Notes under the pieces: generated by a model
Told to the model about the DNA's origin: nothing
The model's input: the letters and a program-made list of their open reading frames with translations, nothing else
Database searches by the model: none
In this document: positions 1-11,978 of the stretch, one piece after another
Numbering within the stretch: position 1 is the first letter of the stretch
Layout of the letters: every line of letters begins with the position of its first letter
Assembly: GCA_015179045.1 (NCBI GenBank)
Contig: WHUZ01000086.1
Coordinates: 124,001 to 188,000 of the forward strand
Direction: 5' to 3'
DNA length: 64,000 bases
DNA from: Kalaharituber pfeilii
Lineage: Eukaryota > Ascomycota > Pezizomycetes > Pezizales > Pezizaceae
Program-made: the position numbers and the translations under genes

Positions 1-236
1 GTCACTGGACGTTGGCAATTGCCATGGCAGTGCTGGTGGTTGCCAATGACACATTCTACTGGGGTATTGCGCACTTCCAGATACCATAACAAAAACATTT
101 CTCTGGGTGCAAATGGCCCTCAAGTGGGCTTAAATTGCAGCAAGAACCTAGAGCAATATAGTAAATTTCCGCATGTCATGGGCCCAATTGGTACAGACAA
201 ACCTGTCATATTGGATAAGGCTCGGGCCGGCAAATC

Positions 237-581
237 TTATGCAATATGACAGGTTATCCATATGACAGGTTGGAGTAGAGAGATCAATTTTCGAAGTAAA
301 TACATGCAATAACAAATACCTACATGAATAAGACACCATACAGGAGCAAAATAAGAGGCAATAGAGGCCTGTTTAGAAAGACACTTCAACCTTAACAAAG
401 TCATGTACTTTCCAAGCTGCTGAAGTGCAAGTGATGCTTGTTCGTTCTCTTGTGCTGTACTTTCTGTTGCTGGAATCTGCTGAACAAAGTGCTTGGTAGT
501 TAACAATGCATTATTTGCTTCAGAAAGTGAGACTGGGTCTGGTTCCTCGAATTCATTTTCATCAAACTGATCCTGATCCAT
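237..581 (-). pseudogene. C-terminal tail of a pogo/Tigger-type transposase
   Basis: A 114-codon reading frame rich in Asp/Glu at its start and containing LLTTKHFVQQIP and a basic SKQASIASYFAP segment. Tails ending in a short basic stretch followed by a SYF-like motif are familiar from fungal DDE_1 (jerky/Tigger) transposases. No HTH, CENP-B or DDE catalytic segment is present, and the frame is cut upstream by the poly(A) insertion at 589-666. It is therefore a relic. A weakly related remnant may lie at 40313-40560. Function as transposase is inferred from the tail only. Confidence 0.4.
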
Positions 582-588
582 TGGGTCT

Positions 589-666
589 ACGTCTTGCCAT
601 AGGCTAGCAGCCTGTATGCGAGGCTACGTGACTCAAAAAAAAAAAAAAAAAAAAAGAAAGGAAAAT
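589..666 (+). mobile_element. short B-tail poly(A) retroposon
   Basis: The segment contains a degenerate B-type tail (GCCATAGG...GCGAGGCTACGTGA) followed by about 23 A. Approximate target duplications attgggtct (580-588) and actgggtct (667-675) match at 8 of 9 positions. It interrupts the pogo-like transposase remnant. The match to the tail is weaker than for the copies further right. Confidence 0.45.
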
Positions 667-1269
667 ACTGGGTCTGCCAGTGACTGGTATCCATTAAATG
701 ACAGGCATACTGTAGTAGTACTCTCAACTACTGTACAAATATACCAAAGAGAAGCATGGCTAGGATAAACACTACAGGAGCACAACTAGGATACATAAGA
801 CTAGTATACCAAAATGAAAATTCTATCACTAAGTATCATGATCCTTGCTCGTATTAGCAATATCCAATATGACAGGTCCAGTTACCAGTAAATCCGAGAA
901 ACCGGCCGTCGAAATCCTTATCCATCCAATAACTGAAAATATCCAATAATTCTACAGGCCAAAATTTGGGCCGAAAGAGTTTAATACGACAGGTTTTTCT
1001 ATAGCCTGAATAGTGTCTCATTTTGGTGTATGTCGAACCCTATACCTGATGTATTGTGAGCCACCATGTATGGGAGAGCTTTTTTGAGTTCTTGCATATC
1101 TAGATACATAAGTACTTTGTGGTATATGCTCTTGACATATAGCAAGCTTCATGGTGGTTAGGCCAATATTGGCCGAGTGGCACTGTTATCTCCAAGAGCG
1201 TATTTCACTTATATGATATCAGGGCTGTTATGAAGTGAAAGCAAACATGTAAAGACTTTCTGCAGCTAC

Positions 1270-1800
1270 GAAATAGCATGGGACATATTCAGGCTAGCAA
1301 GGGATCCATTCCGACAGCTGCAGAGGGACCTGATGGGTGTACCGGGCACAGGCCAAAAAAGAGCAGACGCTTTCATCAAACGGAACTTTATCACATCAGA
1401 CGACGCCTACCCAAAGGCTCCATCGAGACCGAACGGGATACTCCTAGAAAGAGAAAAGGCCAGGAAATAAATCGACAGAGCCCTAAGCAAAACAAGGTCC
1501 AGATCGGCGCCTGGCCCTGACGGGATACAGTATCTCCTGAAGCTAGGGCACCACCCTATGGGAGACAGTCAGGGAAATGATCATAGACTATATCAATGGG
1601 GACTACGACTTCGCCAGAGGCTTCGAGACAGTGCTGATTCTCAGGACAGCTGTCAGGGTCTACCCGCGAAAGGGATATCCACCCACATTGGCCTGTAAAG
1701 CTACTAGCGACAATTCGGCCTGATCAACCGATAGCTGCAGTCTGGCAATGAAACATGGGTCGGGCACGGATGTGTATCACAAGGAATGCCGGCATGGTCA
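1270..1800 (+). pseudogene. LINE reverse-transcriptase N-terminal relic
   Basis: One frame around 1466-1550 reads LSKTRSRSAPGPDGIQYLLK, the APGPDGI motif that opens the reverse-transcriptase domain of fungal non-LTR elements. The same motif (SAPGPDGIGYRLIK) occurs in the group B LINE at 36.5-37.3 kb. Upstream and downstream sequence is shifted and stopped in every frame, so this is a decayed fragment. No 3' tail or target duplication was found, so the true ends are unknown. Confidence 0.45.
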
Positions 1801-1814
1801 GAGCGTAGCGACAG

Positions 1815-1915
1815 CCACCGGACGGACCTCTAGGAGCAAAGCCACCGAATGGACCTCCAGGAGCAGAGCCACTGAACGGACCTCCAGGAGCAGAGCCACC
1901 GGATGGACCTCTAGA
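1815..1915. repeat. 27-bp minisatellite, about 3.5 copies
   Basis: The unit is close to GGACCTCCAGGAGCAGAGCC plus seven more bases and is repeated in tandem with scattered substitutions. It overlaps the degenerate 3' side of the LINE relic. The period and copies are seen directly; no function is proposed. Confidence 0.7.
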
Positions 1916-2127
1916 TGAGGCGAGGCAGTGGCTGAGGAATGCCTATAGATAGAACATCGTGATATCATAGCATAGAGAGACAATAGAAGGAAGGCACGCC
2001 GGATTGACTATAACAAGGGCCAGCTAGAGCTGCCCTGTCGAAAGGTCAAGCACCAAGCGTTGTCCTAAGTTACACCCTCATATTTACTACATTATCGTAG
2101 AAACCGTAACAACAGCCAAGAGGTTAG

Positions 2128-2451
2128 TAGTGAGCGGTACGAGCCGAGCCAGCTCGAGCCAGCTCGAGCTCAAACGAGCCAAGATCATGCTAGTGTTTTT
2201 CTTGCCAGCTCGCTAAAATGCTTAGCCAGTGCAAGGTTTCATAAACTGTAAATACCTAATATAGTCATAATTAGAGACTTCGAGCTCATTCTGACCTACC
2301 AACAACTTCGAAATGCTCAATTTAGCTGATAGTAGTGAGAAAGATGAAAATTTAGCTTGGTTTAGTTTAGTTTGTCAATATTATATATATAATCAATCTA
2401 GGCTCGAGCTCACCCTCCAGCTCGGCTCGAGCTAGCTCGTGCCGCTCACTA
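2128..2451. mobile_element. hAT-type MITE, 324 bp
   Basis: It starts TAGTGAGCGGTACGAGC and ends with the inverse (GCTCGTGCCGCTCACTA), with further inverted GAGCC/CTCGAG-rich subterminal repeats. Flanks are GAGGTTAG (2120-2127) and GAAGTTAG (2452-2459), an 8-bp target duplication with one mismatch. Ends of the TAGTG/CACTA kind with 8-bp duplications are typical of the hAT superfamily. There is no coding capacity, so it is non-autonomous. Confidence 0.75.
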
Positions 2452-2459
2452 GAAGTTAG

Positions 2460-3997
2460 GAGCTGGAAGCCAATAACTCTTCTCAACACCAGCAGCAAAA
2501 ACGAAAAATCGCGCCGAAGCACCCGGGGGGGTTGTGAATACCCCCCAAGGGCCTTGTGCACCCTGGGATGCATCCCGCCTCTTCGCTGCGCTATGGCGCG
2601 CTACAAGGAATAAGGCAGTGATTATCATGGATAGATTATTGTTTACATAATACTGTGTTACTAAATCATTGTACTGCGCTGTATGGACAGTAGAAGTGGT
2701 GTGCAAAAGTATGAGCACGCGCAAGGAGTAGAGATGAGCAAGCGGGTAATCTTATATATGCAATATATGCAAGTATTATATAATTTTTGCCGTTACAATA
2801 CTTTTCGAGCGAGCGAGTATATTCTGAGAACCTTGATCATGAGCCGAAAAGAAGGGGAAGAAGAACAAATGGAAAAGAACAAGAGAAGAAGCGCAAATGA
2901 GAAAGAATATGAGACGACAGAACCTGCATCTTCCACTACCCAATCTGGTAAGTCATAGTATATCTATACGCCAAGCCCCAAGCCCGTCACCCATCTCATA
3001 TTCTCATATTGTCATCTCAGGTAATACAGCATACAATCCCATCATGCAACTTTCGCTTAACATCCACTTCCTGTGGCACCTCCACTTTCTCAACTGTAAA
3101 AAATCCTGCCCAAAGTCATTCACGAGCGAATTTATGCGTAAGTGCTGACCCTCCATCGTGTTGATAACATTAATCGCGTGCCGCCCTATGGGCTAGGCGA
3201 TATTAGGTACATAAGAGATAAATGGAAATTAACATATCAAGTGCATTTCGGTCTGCCCACGTCCCGGTCTCGTCCTTAACATTCTATCCACCCCATCAGT
3301 GCCGCCAGCAAGTCCCCTTCCCCGTCGCCCGCCTCCGGTGGGCGTAGCATCCATCGAGATTGGCTACTTGACTACGGCTTGCCAATCGCCGCTCTCTACT
3401 CCCCGACCTCAGCACCAGTCCGTCCCCAGATCCATCTCTATCCCCACCCTCTGGCCGATACCAATTTCATGGTCTGGTAGTACAGCTGGAGCATCACAGT
3501 TGCGAAGAAGATACTCATTGAAACGCCAGTTGTGATATCCAGGAGCGCCACCGCCGCGTCGATAATGATGCAGAGCAGTGGAATTCTGACCCTGGGTAAA
3601 GTGAAAGTGTAGAAGCGAGGTTCACTGTCAATTGAAGAGGAACGAGTGCGGAATTAGCACATCTGAGATATATACGAGAGAGGTGAATAATATTCGAACT
3701 GGAACAGCGAGGGAAACAGATTTGAAGATTGAAATTGGTATTGGTATACTGTACGCCTGCGTAGTGATAACGTAAGGAAAACTACTGACATTATGAAGTT
3801 TGATTCGCAGGCTACAGAAAAAGAACAAAGAACCCTAAATTCCTACAAATCATACAGGCATAACCTTTTAAAATCCAGCTATTCCTGCTATCAGGGGCAC
3901 CGAACGGTATCAACCGAAACGCAACCACTGACATTAAGGATATGCATAGACTGGCACTATTTTTTTTTTTACTACCAGTAGTACAAAAATACTTCAC
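2460..3997. other. Intergenic, no supported gene
   Basis: Only short reading frames without recognisable motifs are present. A degenerate group A LINE tail (GCCGCCCTATGGGC) lies at about 3165-3240 on the minus strand, including TAGGTACATAAG, which also follows other A tails. A poly(T) run just before 3975 lies next to the 3' end of the DJ-1-like gene. Nothing else is seen. Confidence 0.5.
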
Positions 3998-4774
3998 TTA
4001 CTTTCTCTTCGTGTTATTCCAGATATCACTGAAGGGATCCCAGCTGGCATTTGCATGCCTCTCATACTCCATCATGTTCGCAGTCCATACTGCCTGATCC
4101 TCGCCATATACCTCACGGATCCAGGCAAGCGTTCCGTCAATGCCAGCCGCAACTCCGCTTGTTGTCCAGATATTACCGTCGACAACCCATCTGGCCTGAC
4201 GAACCCAATCGACGTTGGGGCCCTGGGCTATGATCCACTGCCACGCGGCCTTGTTCCCTGTGGCTTTCCTTCCATCGAGGATACCGGTCTTCGCGACAGT
4301 GCCGGCCCCGGTACAGACAACGAGGAGGTACTGGAGGCAAGGATACACATTGCGAATGTACTCAACGTACTCTGGGTCCAAAGTACGAGTGCCTGGCCCG
4401 CCAGGGACAAGAAGCACATCTAGCTCTTTGGCCTTGCTTGAATAGATGGAGTGTGTTGCTACAAAAGTTTCATAGAACGGGACTGAGGTGTTCGTAGAGA
4501 CGAGCCCAGGCTTGTGGGAGATGGTGATAAGCTCGCTGCCAGGCTTTGGTGTGGGGCCTCGAACAATCAAGTTAAGGGCACTTAGAGGGCCGGCGACGTC
4601 GAGAATCTCGAACCCGGGGAAGAGGAGAACGCCAAATTTTGTTGGGAGGCTGGTAGCAGTGCTAGCCTTGGGAGGGCAGGCACCCGAGGTAGCTCCATGG
4701 GAGATAGGAGCAAAGGAGAAGAAAAGAGTAAGTGCGCAGGTAATGGCGGACTTGGATGGGATAAGATTGACCAT
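3998..4774 (-). CDS. Secreted DJ-1/PfpI-like (ThiJ) family protein
   Basis: A single-exon 258-residue protein. Residues 1-27 form a signal peptide (hydrophobic core TCALTLFFSFAPI), so it should be exported. Residues 45-235 show the DJ-1/PfpI (class I glutamine amidotransferase-like) fold: VLLFPGFEILDVAGPL with the conserved acidic residue at about Glu56, DVLLVPGG at 119-126, and the nucleophile elbow VCTGAG with Cys154. This resembles the AraC-N/isonitrile hydratase-like branch common in fungi, where substrates are mostly unknown; catalysis is not proven here. The start is favoured because ACCATGG is a strong context and gives the signal peptide directly. It stands alone, with 2.1 kb of apparently empty sequence before the next gene. 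Confidence 0.85.
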   Translation of the reverse strand: MVNLIPSKSAITCALTLFFSFAPISHGATSGACPPKASTATSLPTKFGVLLFPGFEILDVAGPLSALNLIVRGPTPKPGSELITISHKPGLVSTNTSVPFYETFVATHSIYSSKAKELDVLLVPGGPGTRTLDPEYVEYIRNVYPCLQYLLVVCTGAGTVAKTGILDGRKATGNKAAWQWIIAQGPNVDWVRQARWVVDGNIWTTSGVAAGIDGTLAWIREVYGEDQAVWTANMMEYERHANASWDPFSDIWNNTKRK

Positions 4775-4925
4775 GGTGGTAATTGGTAAGTTTAGGTATG
4801 CGATCTATTGGATGTTTTTGTTTGCGTTCTCTTGTGGGTTGCGGGTCAAGTTTCGCTAACAGACTGCGATATTGCTTTTCGGTTGGAGGGTTGGAATCAA
4901 GAAAATCTCGAGAAAAACGTAGGGT

Positions 4926-4936
4926 CTTTATATCCC
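4926..4936 (-). promoter_or_regulatory. TATA-like box upstream of the DJ-1-like gene
   Basis: On the minus strand this reads GGGATATAAAGACC, about 155 bp before the start codon, at a distance usual for fungal core promoters. It is a sequence match only. Confidence 0.4.
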
Positions 4937-6882
4937 ATCACCAACTTGTGTATCTCGTCACCTTCTCACCGGTCATGGCCATTCCAATTGACTAAGAAAC
5001 TCTCTCACGATATATAGCCCTGCCTGTCAGTAACTACTGGTAAGCTCTTAATGTTTCCTGCGCATGCATGCGAAGTCAGTAATATAATATAACTTGAGAT
5101 CGTGTCCGCCCCACGTGTACGGTGTGCGTTATGTGAGTATCGGGTCCCTGATTTGGGCTCCGGACGTCTTGGAACTGAAAGCGATCGTGCAATGAATGCT
5201 TGGAATGAGACTAATGCTTGCAATAGGTTTTGTGTGAAGTCGGTGTTTGTTTAGTGATATTTTTCCGAATCGGCCGGAGTGAAAGTTATCGTGGTAGATG
5301 GTTCGGTGTGGAGGTTGCTAGCGCAGTGCGGAGAAGGAGGCCTAGGCCTAGAGAGCGCGTGCGCGCATCAATGCGTGAGTTAATTTTTTACTAAGCTGGG
5401 TCTGGGGACGACCCTGCAGACGCATTGGCTTTCCGAGTATATATAACAATGCTTTCTTTGAAAAGTAATTTAGCGGACGAAACAGTCATATTAATGCGCC
5501 TATCTGTTGGAAGGTAGGTACTGGGGGGGAAGATCCTGGTTTGTTGTTAATTGTTGATTGCTATTTGTTGGTTGATACGGGGGGGTCGTGATCGAATTCA
5601 TGAATATGGCATGCTGTGCTACTCCGTAGACGCTGGGTATTAGTCTGAGCACGAGATCAGGTATTAATGGGCAACTTGATCCGCAGTAGCGGTTATCTGG
5701 AAGAGATTTATCTGTTTGATTATTTTCCAGTTTCATCTAGCTATACCGGACGGCCCTTGACGGTTTTCGCAATTTAGATACCAAAAAAATTAGCTATACC
5801 GGACGCCCCGCCCCGTTGAACCAGGCCGAAGAACAAAACTGTAGATAGATGTTAAAATAGTTAGCTGAACCGGACGAAGGCCAAAGTCATGAGTACCATT
5901 TTGTTTGTTGGTATTATTGGAGTATTTTCAATATCTTGAATTCAAAGTTCGAAGTTCGGTAGAGATTGAGAAGCGGATACCCCGCGGTCGTACCTCTCTA
6001 TTGGCTTACTAAGTTCTGTACCCCCCTGGCGGGGCACCCCCTGCAAAATTTGTTTATACCGGAGGCTAGGTTGAACCGGACAGAAAGTGCTGGAGTTTGG
6101 CTGCCCGGTATAGCAAGGTGGAATTGTAACAGCAAAACAGAAATAGTATTACTTGGGGAGAGGAATAATCTTTTGATACTGGGCAAATATGAGCTACAGA
6201 GGTGTGTACTAGGGCCGGGGTCGACGTCGACTGGCAGTCGGTGTCTGGTTACGAGTCTAGTAGACCGGAAGTATTGCAGCTCGGTGGAAGCATGTAGCGA
6301 AAGGTGATTACTACTAGGAGTCGTCATACTACTCTAGTAATGGGCTTGCTTTTCTTTTCCGGCGTACATACGGGGAGAGCAAATCGGTGGGCTGATATCA
6401 ATTTCCAGGTATACAACTTTATGCACGACGGCCAAGGCGTGGCAGCATTTGCAGATGCGCTTCTTTGCATAGATGCAATGCGTTACAGCAGCTCAGGAGA
6501 TTACCAAGATGGGCAAGTTGTACAAGGGACGTGTGGATGCTCACCAGCGCTACCTGTCTCTTTGAGGGAAATCATTTTTTCGCTCGTCCACTGAGAAAGG
6601 TGCTCCATAAGTCACTACTTGAATATGAGCTCGAAAACGCTATTCTTGCGCTAAATGGCCTCTGCTGCGCTTATCACGTGGTCTTGGCATGATCGCTTTT
6701 CCGTGCGCGGGTACCGAATTGGTACGGAACACCAATTGCATTGCAACATCAACTACCCCCCCTCGCCTCTCCCTCCCATGTCCCCCTCCCTTCCCCCTCC
6801 CTCCTACTCCCCCCTCCCCTGTCAAACCTCATCCGTATCCCGGACGACCCCACATCGGTTGGCCCCTGTTGCTGGAGGAAAG
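4937..6882. other. Intergenic, no supported gene
   Basis: Scattered GAACCGGACG / TATACCGGACG motifs occur between about 5745 and 6110 (for example 5744, 5795, 5865, 6055, 6075), hinting at an old repeat. A pyrimidine-rich stretch at 6752-6835 precedes the next gene and is probably its 5' leader or promoter CT-tract. No gene is recognised. Confidence 0.4.
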
Positions 6883-9712
6883 ATGCTTACGGCAGACAGG
6901 ACGGAGAAGCTACTTATGCAACCGGAGAAGGATAAGGATTCAAAGCACAAGAGGCAGAAGGTGCATGCCACGGTGAAGCAGGAGCAAGTCATAGTCAAGA
7001 AGGAAACAGGGCCTCACGGTAGCAATGGGGATCAGAAAGGAAATGGAGACATAGCACGCCGGGATGCACCTCGGCCCACCCCTCCAGTTTCATCCCGGCA
7101 GGAGACAAGGGGGCGCGAAAATGTACCCGAAGCGGTGAACGTGGAACTCTGGAGCATTCCCGAAGCATCTCCGGCCGTAGTTCAACGCTCCAAATCGGCA
7201 GCAATTACGAACACTATTTCGAGGGCACGTCGTCGGAAACAGAGGAAATCCGCGGGCATCCAGAAAGCAGCGGCTACAATGTTGCGCCAAATCTTACTTG
7301 TGCAGCAACCAGAAGTCATTCTTACCATGCTCAATGGCGATTCTGTCAATTCTGGACTTGGTTTGGAGCGGAACTCGCTTATAAGGTCAGGTGTTAAGGG
7401 ATACCGGCCGCTCCATATGCAGACTCGGGTGATGCTACGACTTGGGCGAAGATGTATTGAGGTATCGGCTCAACAGGGGAAGATGTGGTTCCATGTATGG
7501 ATTTATAACGGATCGTCCAATCTTTTCAATCAAAAAAATGATTCCCACCCTCTAGCGTATGTTGAGACGATGTTTGATAAGGAAATTGTAAGAAAGTTGA
7601 TGAAAAAGGGGGGAGAGGAGGAGGCGAAGAGAAAGGAGAATGAGGAGAATGCTTTTTTAAAGCAGAAACAGGAGGAAGCGGTAAAGGACGGAAGAAAGCA
7701 AGAGTTGGTACGAACCTCATTTCATATTGGCAATTGCCCTAACTCTGCGACCCTACCACTTATATGATCAATGTGCTGATGTGAATTAAAATCAGCCTAC
7801 TTTTAACTTCCGCATGAACGGATACCGCTTCCTTGCGTTTTGCGATGCCCATATCCCCACAATCACTGTTAAAACGGAGGAAAGCATCAAGCAGAAGTTG
7901 AATGTATATACAGTGTACAATATCTTAGACTATAGGCCTATCGGCGTGCATCTTCACTGGTCCCTTTTTAAAGATGAATATGAAGGGAAGGCGGAGAAAC
8001 CGATACAAGGGGTGAACAGCATAGCATTCCTGAGAAGAAAGGATAAGGAATCGCAGAATGCGGGGAAGCTTAATGAAAAGGTTTGTCAACACTTCATTTG
8101 TATGTCTTAGGCAGCGGCTCACTTCCATCTTGCTAATCATGTACTAGCACACCTTTGATATTGCAATCCCTGGGTATAGCTCCCTGGATCTCGTTAACCG
8201 CTCCGAAGCGCAAGAATTGGCTCTCAAACTGGCGAAAGCCGACTCTAGTACTCTTTGGTACAACCGGTACTCCTCTGCCCCCCGTACAGTCTTCAAGGCG
8301 TTGCCGTCCACAGATCGCATCTTGAGGCTGCAACAAAGGCCACCAAACGCATCAGAGAGGAACGGGTTGAGCACCACAACCACGTCATGGCCATACTAAA
8401 TAAGAAAGCGCTGGACTCCGACTCTATTTATGAGCGTAATACAATCGAGACGTATATTGACGGTTTCGTGTTCCTGCCGGCGGGGAATTCGTATCTGACT
8501 CGCCGCTGCCGTGCGCTGTCGATGGCATCACATAAAATCTGGTTTAATGTGTATCCACGCTCGGTAGGAATCGGTAGTTGGGCAACCCGTGATGGAACAC
8601 CGCAGCGGATTGGGCTTCTGGTTAACCCAGCTATTTTAGAGACAGCGAAGAGGCTGGAGGAGGAGACAAGGGATGCTCGGCATGCGCTTGTCGCGAAGCG
8701 GGATACAAAGGACGCCGATTTGGCTAGGAACACGTTGAGGGAACTGTTATTGAGAATTCCGGAGAAGGATTGTGATGCAATTGTAGCGAGAGGATGGGAG
8801 AAGAATAGTGGGAGAGTGGGGCGGACAAGGAAGTTGGAGTTGAAGGAGAAGGTGAGGTTGGCGGCTGCGGCGTACATTAGGCATAAGTATACGGATTATG
8901 ACGTGAAATTGAAACGAGCGCTGCAGGTCGTGAGTCAGGGGAAGGGGGGATCGAAGTTGAGGGTGAAGAAGAAAAAGGAGGTGAGGAGGGGGAGTTGGGC
9001 GACAGTGGTGCAGAAGTGGATGGACTGGGGGGGTAGGAAGGAGGTAGTGAACCGTGGAGTCAAAGCGGAGGTTCAGGGCCCAGGGGTGGGAGTGGGAACG
9101 CTGCAGGCGGTGCCAGGGAGAGAGAATGCGCTGGAGAGGAAAACTGGTAAGAGGAATGCGGATGTATTGATTGACGAGGAGGTTAGGGCTGCAAAGAGAT
9201 TGAAGGTGAATCCGGCAGCCGTTGGAAACGGGAGAAGAGTGGAGAAAGATATCGTCAACCTGCTTAGCGACGATGAAGGCGAGGCCAAGAAGGAAACTAC
9301 TCAAGAGCCTCACAGGCCCGTAACCCGGAAACGCAAAGCGGAGGGGGCAGTATTTGAGGAGATGCAGCTGGGAGATGATTGGGATGACAGGAAGCTTGGT
9401 AAGTTTGGCGGGGGTGGCGAGTATGGTGTTTGGCAGATGGGTGATGAAGAATCTGAGGAAGAGTGTGATGAAGATGAAGATGATGATGACGTAGACGAGT
9501 TTTATGCGGATGAGGAGCTGGATGTGGATTGGATTCGTGATGGGGGAGATGATGGTGATGATGCTGGTGGGGAAGGGAGGGAAAGGAGGTGGTTGAGGAG
9601 CGGGAAAGCGAGGGGGAGATGGGTAGATGAGGAGGATGAGCATGAGGAAGATGAAGATGAGGGGAGCGAGGAGGATATGAAGGAACGGCACACAGAGAGA
9701 CCCACCGATTGA
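6883..9712 (+). CDS. Unknown lysine-rich, acid-tailed protein, probably nuclear
   Basis: Proposed exons are 6883-7707, 7796-8080, 8148-8266 and 8314-9712, giving about 875 residues. Introns 1 and 2 have clear GT/AG ends (GTACGA...TCAG; GTTTGT...CTAG with a TGCTAAT branch-like site). The third (47 nt, GTACTC...CACAG) is proposed because the reading frame changes by two bases between 8260 and 8315; without it there would be a frameshift. The start follows GGAAAG in fair context after a CT-rich leader. The N-terminus is lysine-rich (about residues 10-55) and contains an RRRKQRK basic cluster. The C-terminus holds KRKAEG and long Asp/Glu runs (about residues 780-870), typical of nuclear or chromatin proteins. 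No catalytic domain is recognised. Coding is supported by the continuous frames and splice sites, not by homology. Confidence 0.6.
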
Positions 9713-11633
9713 CGTGTTTTTTTCTACATGGATATAGAGGGCGTGCGTATGGGCTGGTGTGTGCGGAGGTGAAGGGGGAGGGGATGTGAAGAAGAGAGGG
9801 ATCCAGAAGGTGGCGGAGAAGAACATATGTGTAGGGAGGAGGAGAATTGAGGCCCCAGTGAGGGAATTTGAGCGTTTTCCATCCATTGCCGCGGGTATCT
9901 TGCAAGTTTTGCTCAATTATTTGCTGATCTGGAGTTCAAATTAATTACCCAATGGGGCGAGAGAAATTATTACTATGTATTAGCTGTATATATATAAATT
10001 CCTATTTTTTTCTTTTTTCCTTTTTCTTTTTTATTTGTGTTTCTGTGCTGTTATGTGCTTGCTCTTGTGCAGTGTATATCTAGTTTTTTCGTATATCTTG
10101 TGTAGCATTTTTGGTGACTAGTGGGTGGATGTTCGGAATATTATCATGATCTAATAATATCTTACTTTATAATACTAGGAACGCGTTTCTCGATCTGGGG
10201 CACTATGTACAATTTGGGCAAAACGGATAAGCGGGACATGTGGGGTGTATGGCGTGGTTGTTCCTGGATTCTGTAAGGTAAGTATGTATGTAGCGTTGCC
10301 TGATGCTGCGACCTTTTTGTGGTGATGAGGTGATGAGGTTTAGGGCTGTTTGGACAGGGAAGGTATGTGTGTGGAATTGCGGGAGAGGGTTAAGTAACCT
10401 TGAGGGTGGGGATGCGGTTGGTGTGGTAAGTACATTTTGTAGTTACTCGTGCAATACTTATTTATGAGATCTCACTGAAGTTAACAAATCGTACTGTACT
10501 TTGAGGTTATATGAATACACATTAGCTTCGCGTATGCATATGTGGGGAAAGGTACGGTCCAGGGAGCCATGATCATGATTTCATTCGGAGCGTAGATGGG
10601 CATCGGTCGAAAAGTCATATATCTAGTTTGGTATCCCTCGTGAAAAACGAGAAGAATGTGATGAGAGCTGGTGTGTATGGAGGATCTATCCTTGCGCTAA
10701 GGTATCTAGTAAAGAAACTCAGTACCGGGGGCAATGTCGAGTCCGTTGATGCACTCCACTAGTAATGCCTATGGAATGGGGAATAGGGGTTACATAATAG
10801 AGGAGGATTGAATACAGGTCGTGCTTCCAATTGGCTAAATAACTATCTGGAGGGAAACGTTTGGATTCATACAGGAGATATGAGTCTTGATTCTGCTGTT
10901 GTAGGTAGGGTAGAGGCCGTAGTAGGTATATAGAGTACAGTTGCTATCTTGTGCTGTTGATATAAGCTAATTTCTGAACCTTCTCAATTCAACTCCGCTG
11001 GATTTTAGCGGTTGTCACGTGTGTAACAACCGCTTTTCGTGGAATCGAGTGGCACATGGATTGCTAAATATTCTACCCTACCTACCTTTTGGTGACAAGG
11101 ACCGGGGGCAGACGACGATCGTGTCCTATTCTGGTACCCCGTAGCACGAATGGGGTAGTAGCTAGGTGCTCAATGCGGAAATCCAGAGAATGAGTATTAA
11201 AAACAGAATAAAATCCCAGAACGCTGCGGTCACGCGCGCAAAGCGCTGGGTTCAGGAACCTCTAAAACCGCCCGGGAATGTGTTCGACAAAGGAGAAAAT
11301 GGCCTGGAATCAGAATCTGGGCGCAATAACACTACCTATCTTGATATTAACAACTAGATTCGAGCATCATGTCACCTCCGAGCGCTAATGGCTACAATTG
11401 ACTACAATGCCAGTTGCTGCGAGCCACTGAAGAAGCATCGATGCCGCGATACTCACATGGTTGAACTATCTAGTATTTAAATTATTCGCATGTGCTATTG
11501 ACGCCTTTGATCTGTATGTATGTGCTTGCAATCTTCGACGCAAATATTCTGGTCTGCTAGAAGTTAACCCTAATCTGATTATTTGGTGTACGTGTTCTTA
11601 TACTACCGTACATTAACAAAACTAACAACAACA
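9713..11633. other. Intergenic, no supported gene
   Basis: T-rich sequence after 9985 is probably the 3' region of the preceding gene. A perfect 9-bp stem (AGCGGTTGT / ACAACCGCT) at 11007-11034 encloses CACGTG and is followed by TTTT. No open reading frame with recognisable content was found. Confidence 0.4.
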
Positions 11634-11704
11634 GCTTCGATGGTCCAACGGTAGGATAATTGCCTTCCAAGCAATTGGCTCGGGTTCGACTCCCGATCGA
11701 TGCA
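11634..11704 (+). tRNA. tRNA-Gly (anticodon TCC)
   Basis: A 71-nt cloverleaf without an intron. The D arm contains GGTCCAACGGTAGGAT, the anticodon arm ATTGC-CTTCCAA-GCAAT places TCC at the anticodon, and the T arm reads CGGGTTCGACTCCCG. The acceptor stem pairs except for a T-T opposition at the third pair, and A is the discriminator. A T-rich run (TTTTTTT) 9 nt downstream is a plausible RNA polymerase III terminator. The one acceptor mismatch could mean slight decay, but all invariant positions are present. Confidence 0.9.
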
Positions 11705-11978
11705 TTCATTGTTTTTTTACCAAATTTCGGAACATGTGTTTCTTGGAAAAAACTGCTGGTGGTGATGCTTTCTTTTTTTGGCTTGTTAGCAGGTTGTGTT
11801 TGTATTTCTGCCGGAGTTAAACTGGTAAGTTGAGCGTAATAGCAGCATCCTCGTAAATCTTCCCCGTATTGTATTAGTACTCTGCAGACGAGAGGTTTAG
11901 CATGTGCTCCTCGTTTAGTCTTTGGGATCCCCGTTCATATTCCCGTATCAACCACTACAACAAGTTCACTTGCTGCTA

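Larger units (their letters stand above)
194..999. mobile_element. pogo/Tigger-like TIR element, decayed
   Basis: The sequence is bounded by TA at 192-193 and TA at 1000-1001. The left end carries AAACCTGTCATATT and the right end the inverted form AACCTGTCGTATT, so it looks like a TA-inserting (Tc1/mariner-pogo) element with imperfect terminal inverted repeats. It contains the tail of a transposase ORF at 237-581 (-) and a short poly(A) insertion at 589-666. Related ends recur near 27930-27985, 30354-30510 and 40898-41557, which makes this a dispersed family. The repeats and TA flanks are seen directly; the superfamily is inferred from TA insertion and the transposase tail. Confidence 0.5.

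Noticed and set aside
1815..1915. Regular repeats that might suggest a CRISPR array
   Set aside because: Tandem 27-bp units without unique spacers, in a eukaryotic genome; a minisatellite.
8747..9916. A 389-codon frame on the minus strand, with other long frames there
   Set aside because: It is antisense to the last exon of the gene at 6883-9712 and consists of Pro/Ser/Leu/His-rich translations of the purine-rich acidic tail; no splice or motif support.
11007..11034. Perfect 9-bp stem followed by TTTT, like a bacterial terminator
   Set aside because: The genome is eukaryotic and the stem lies far from any gene end; CACGTG in the loop is a chance motif at this length.
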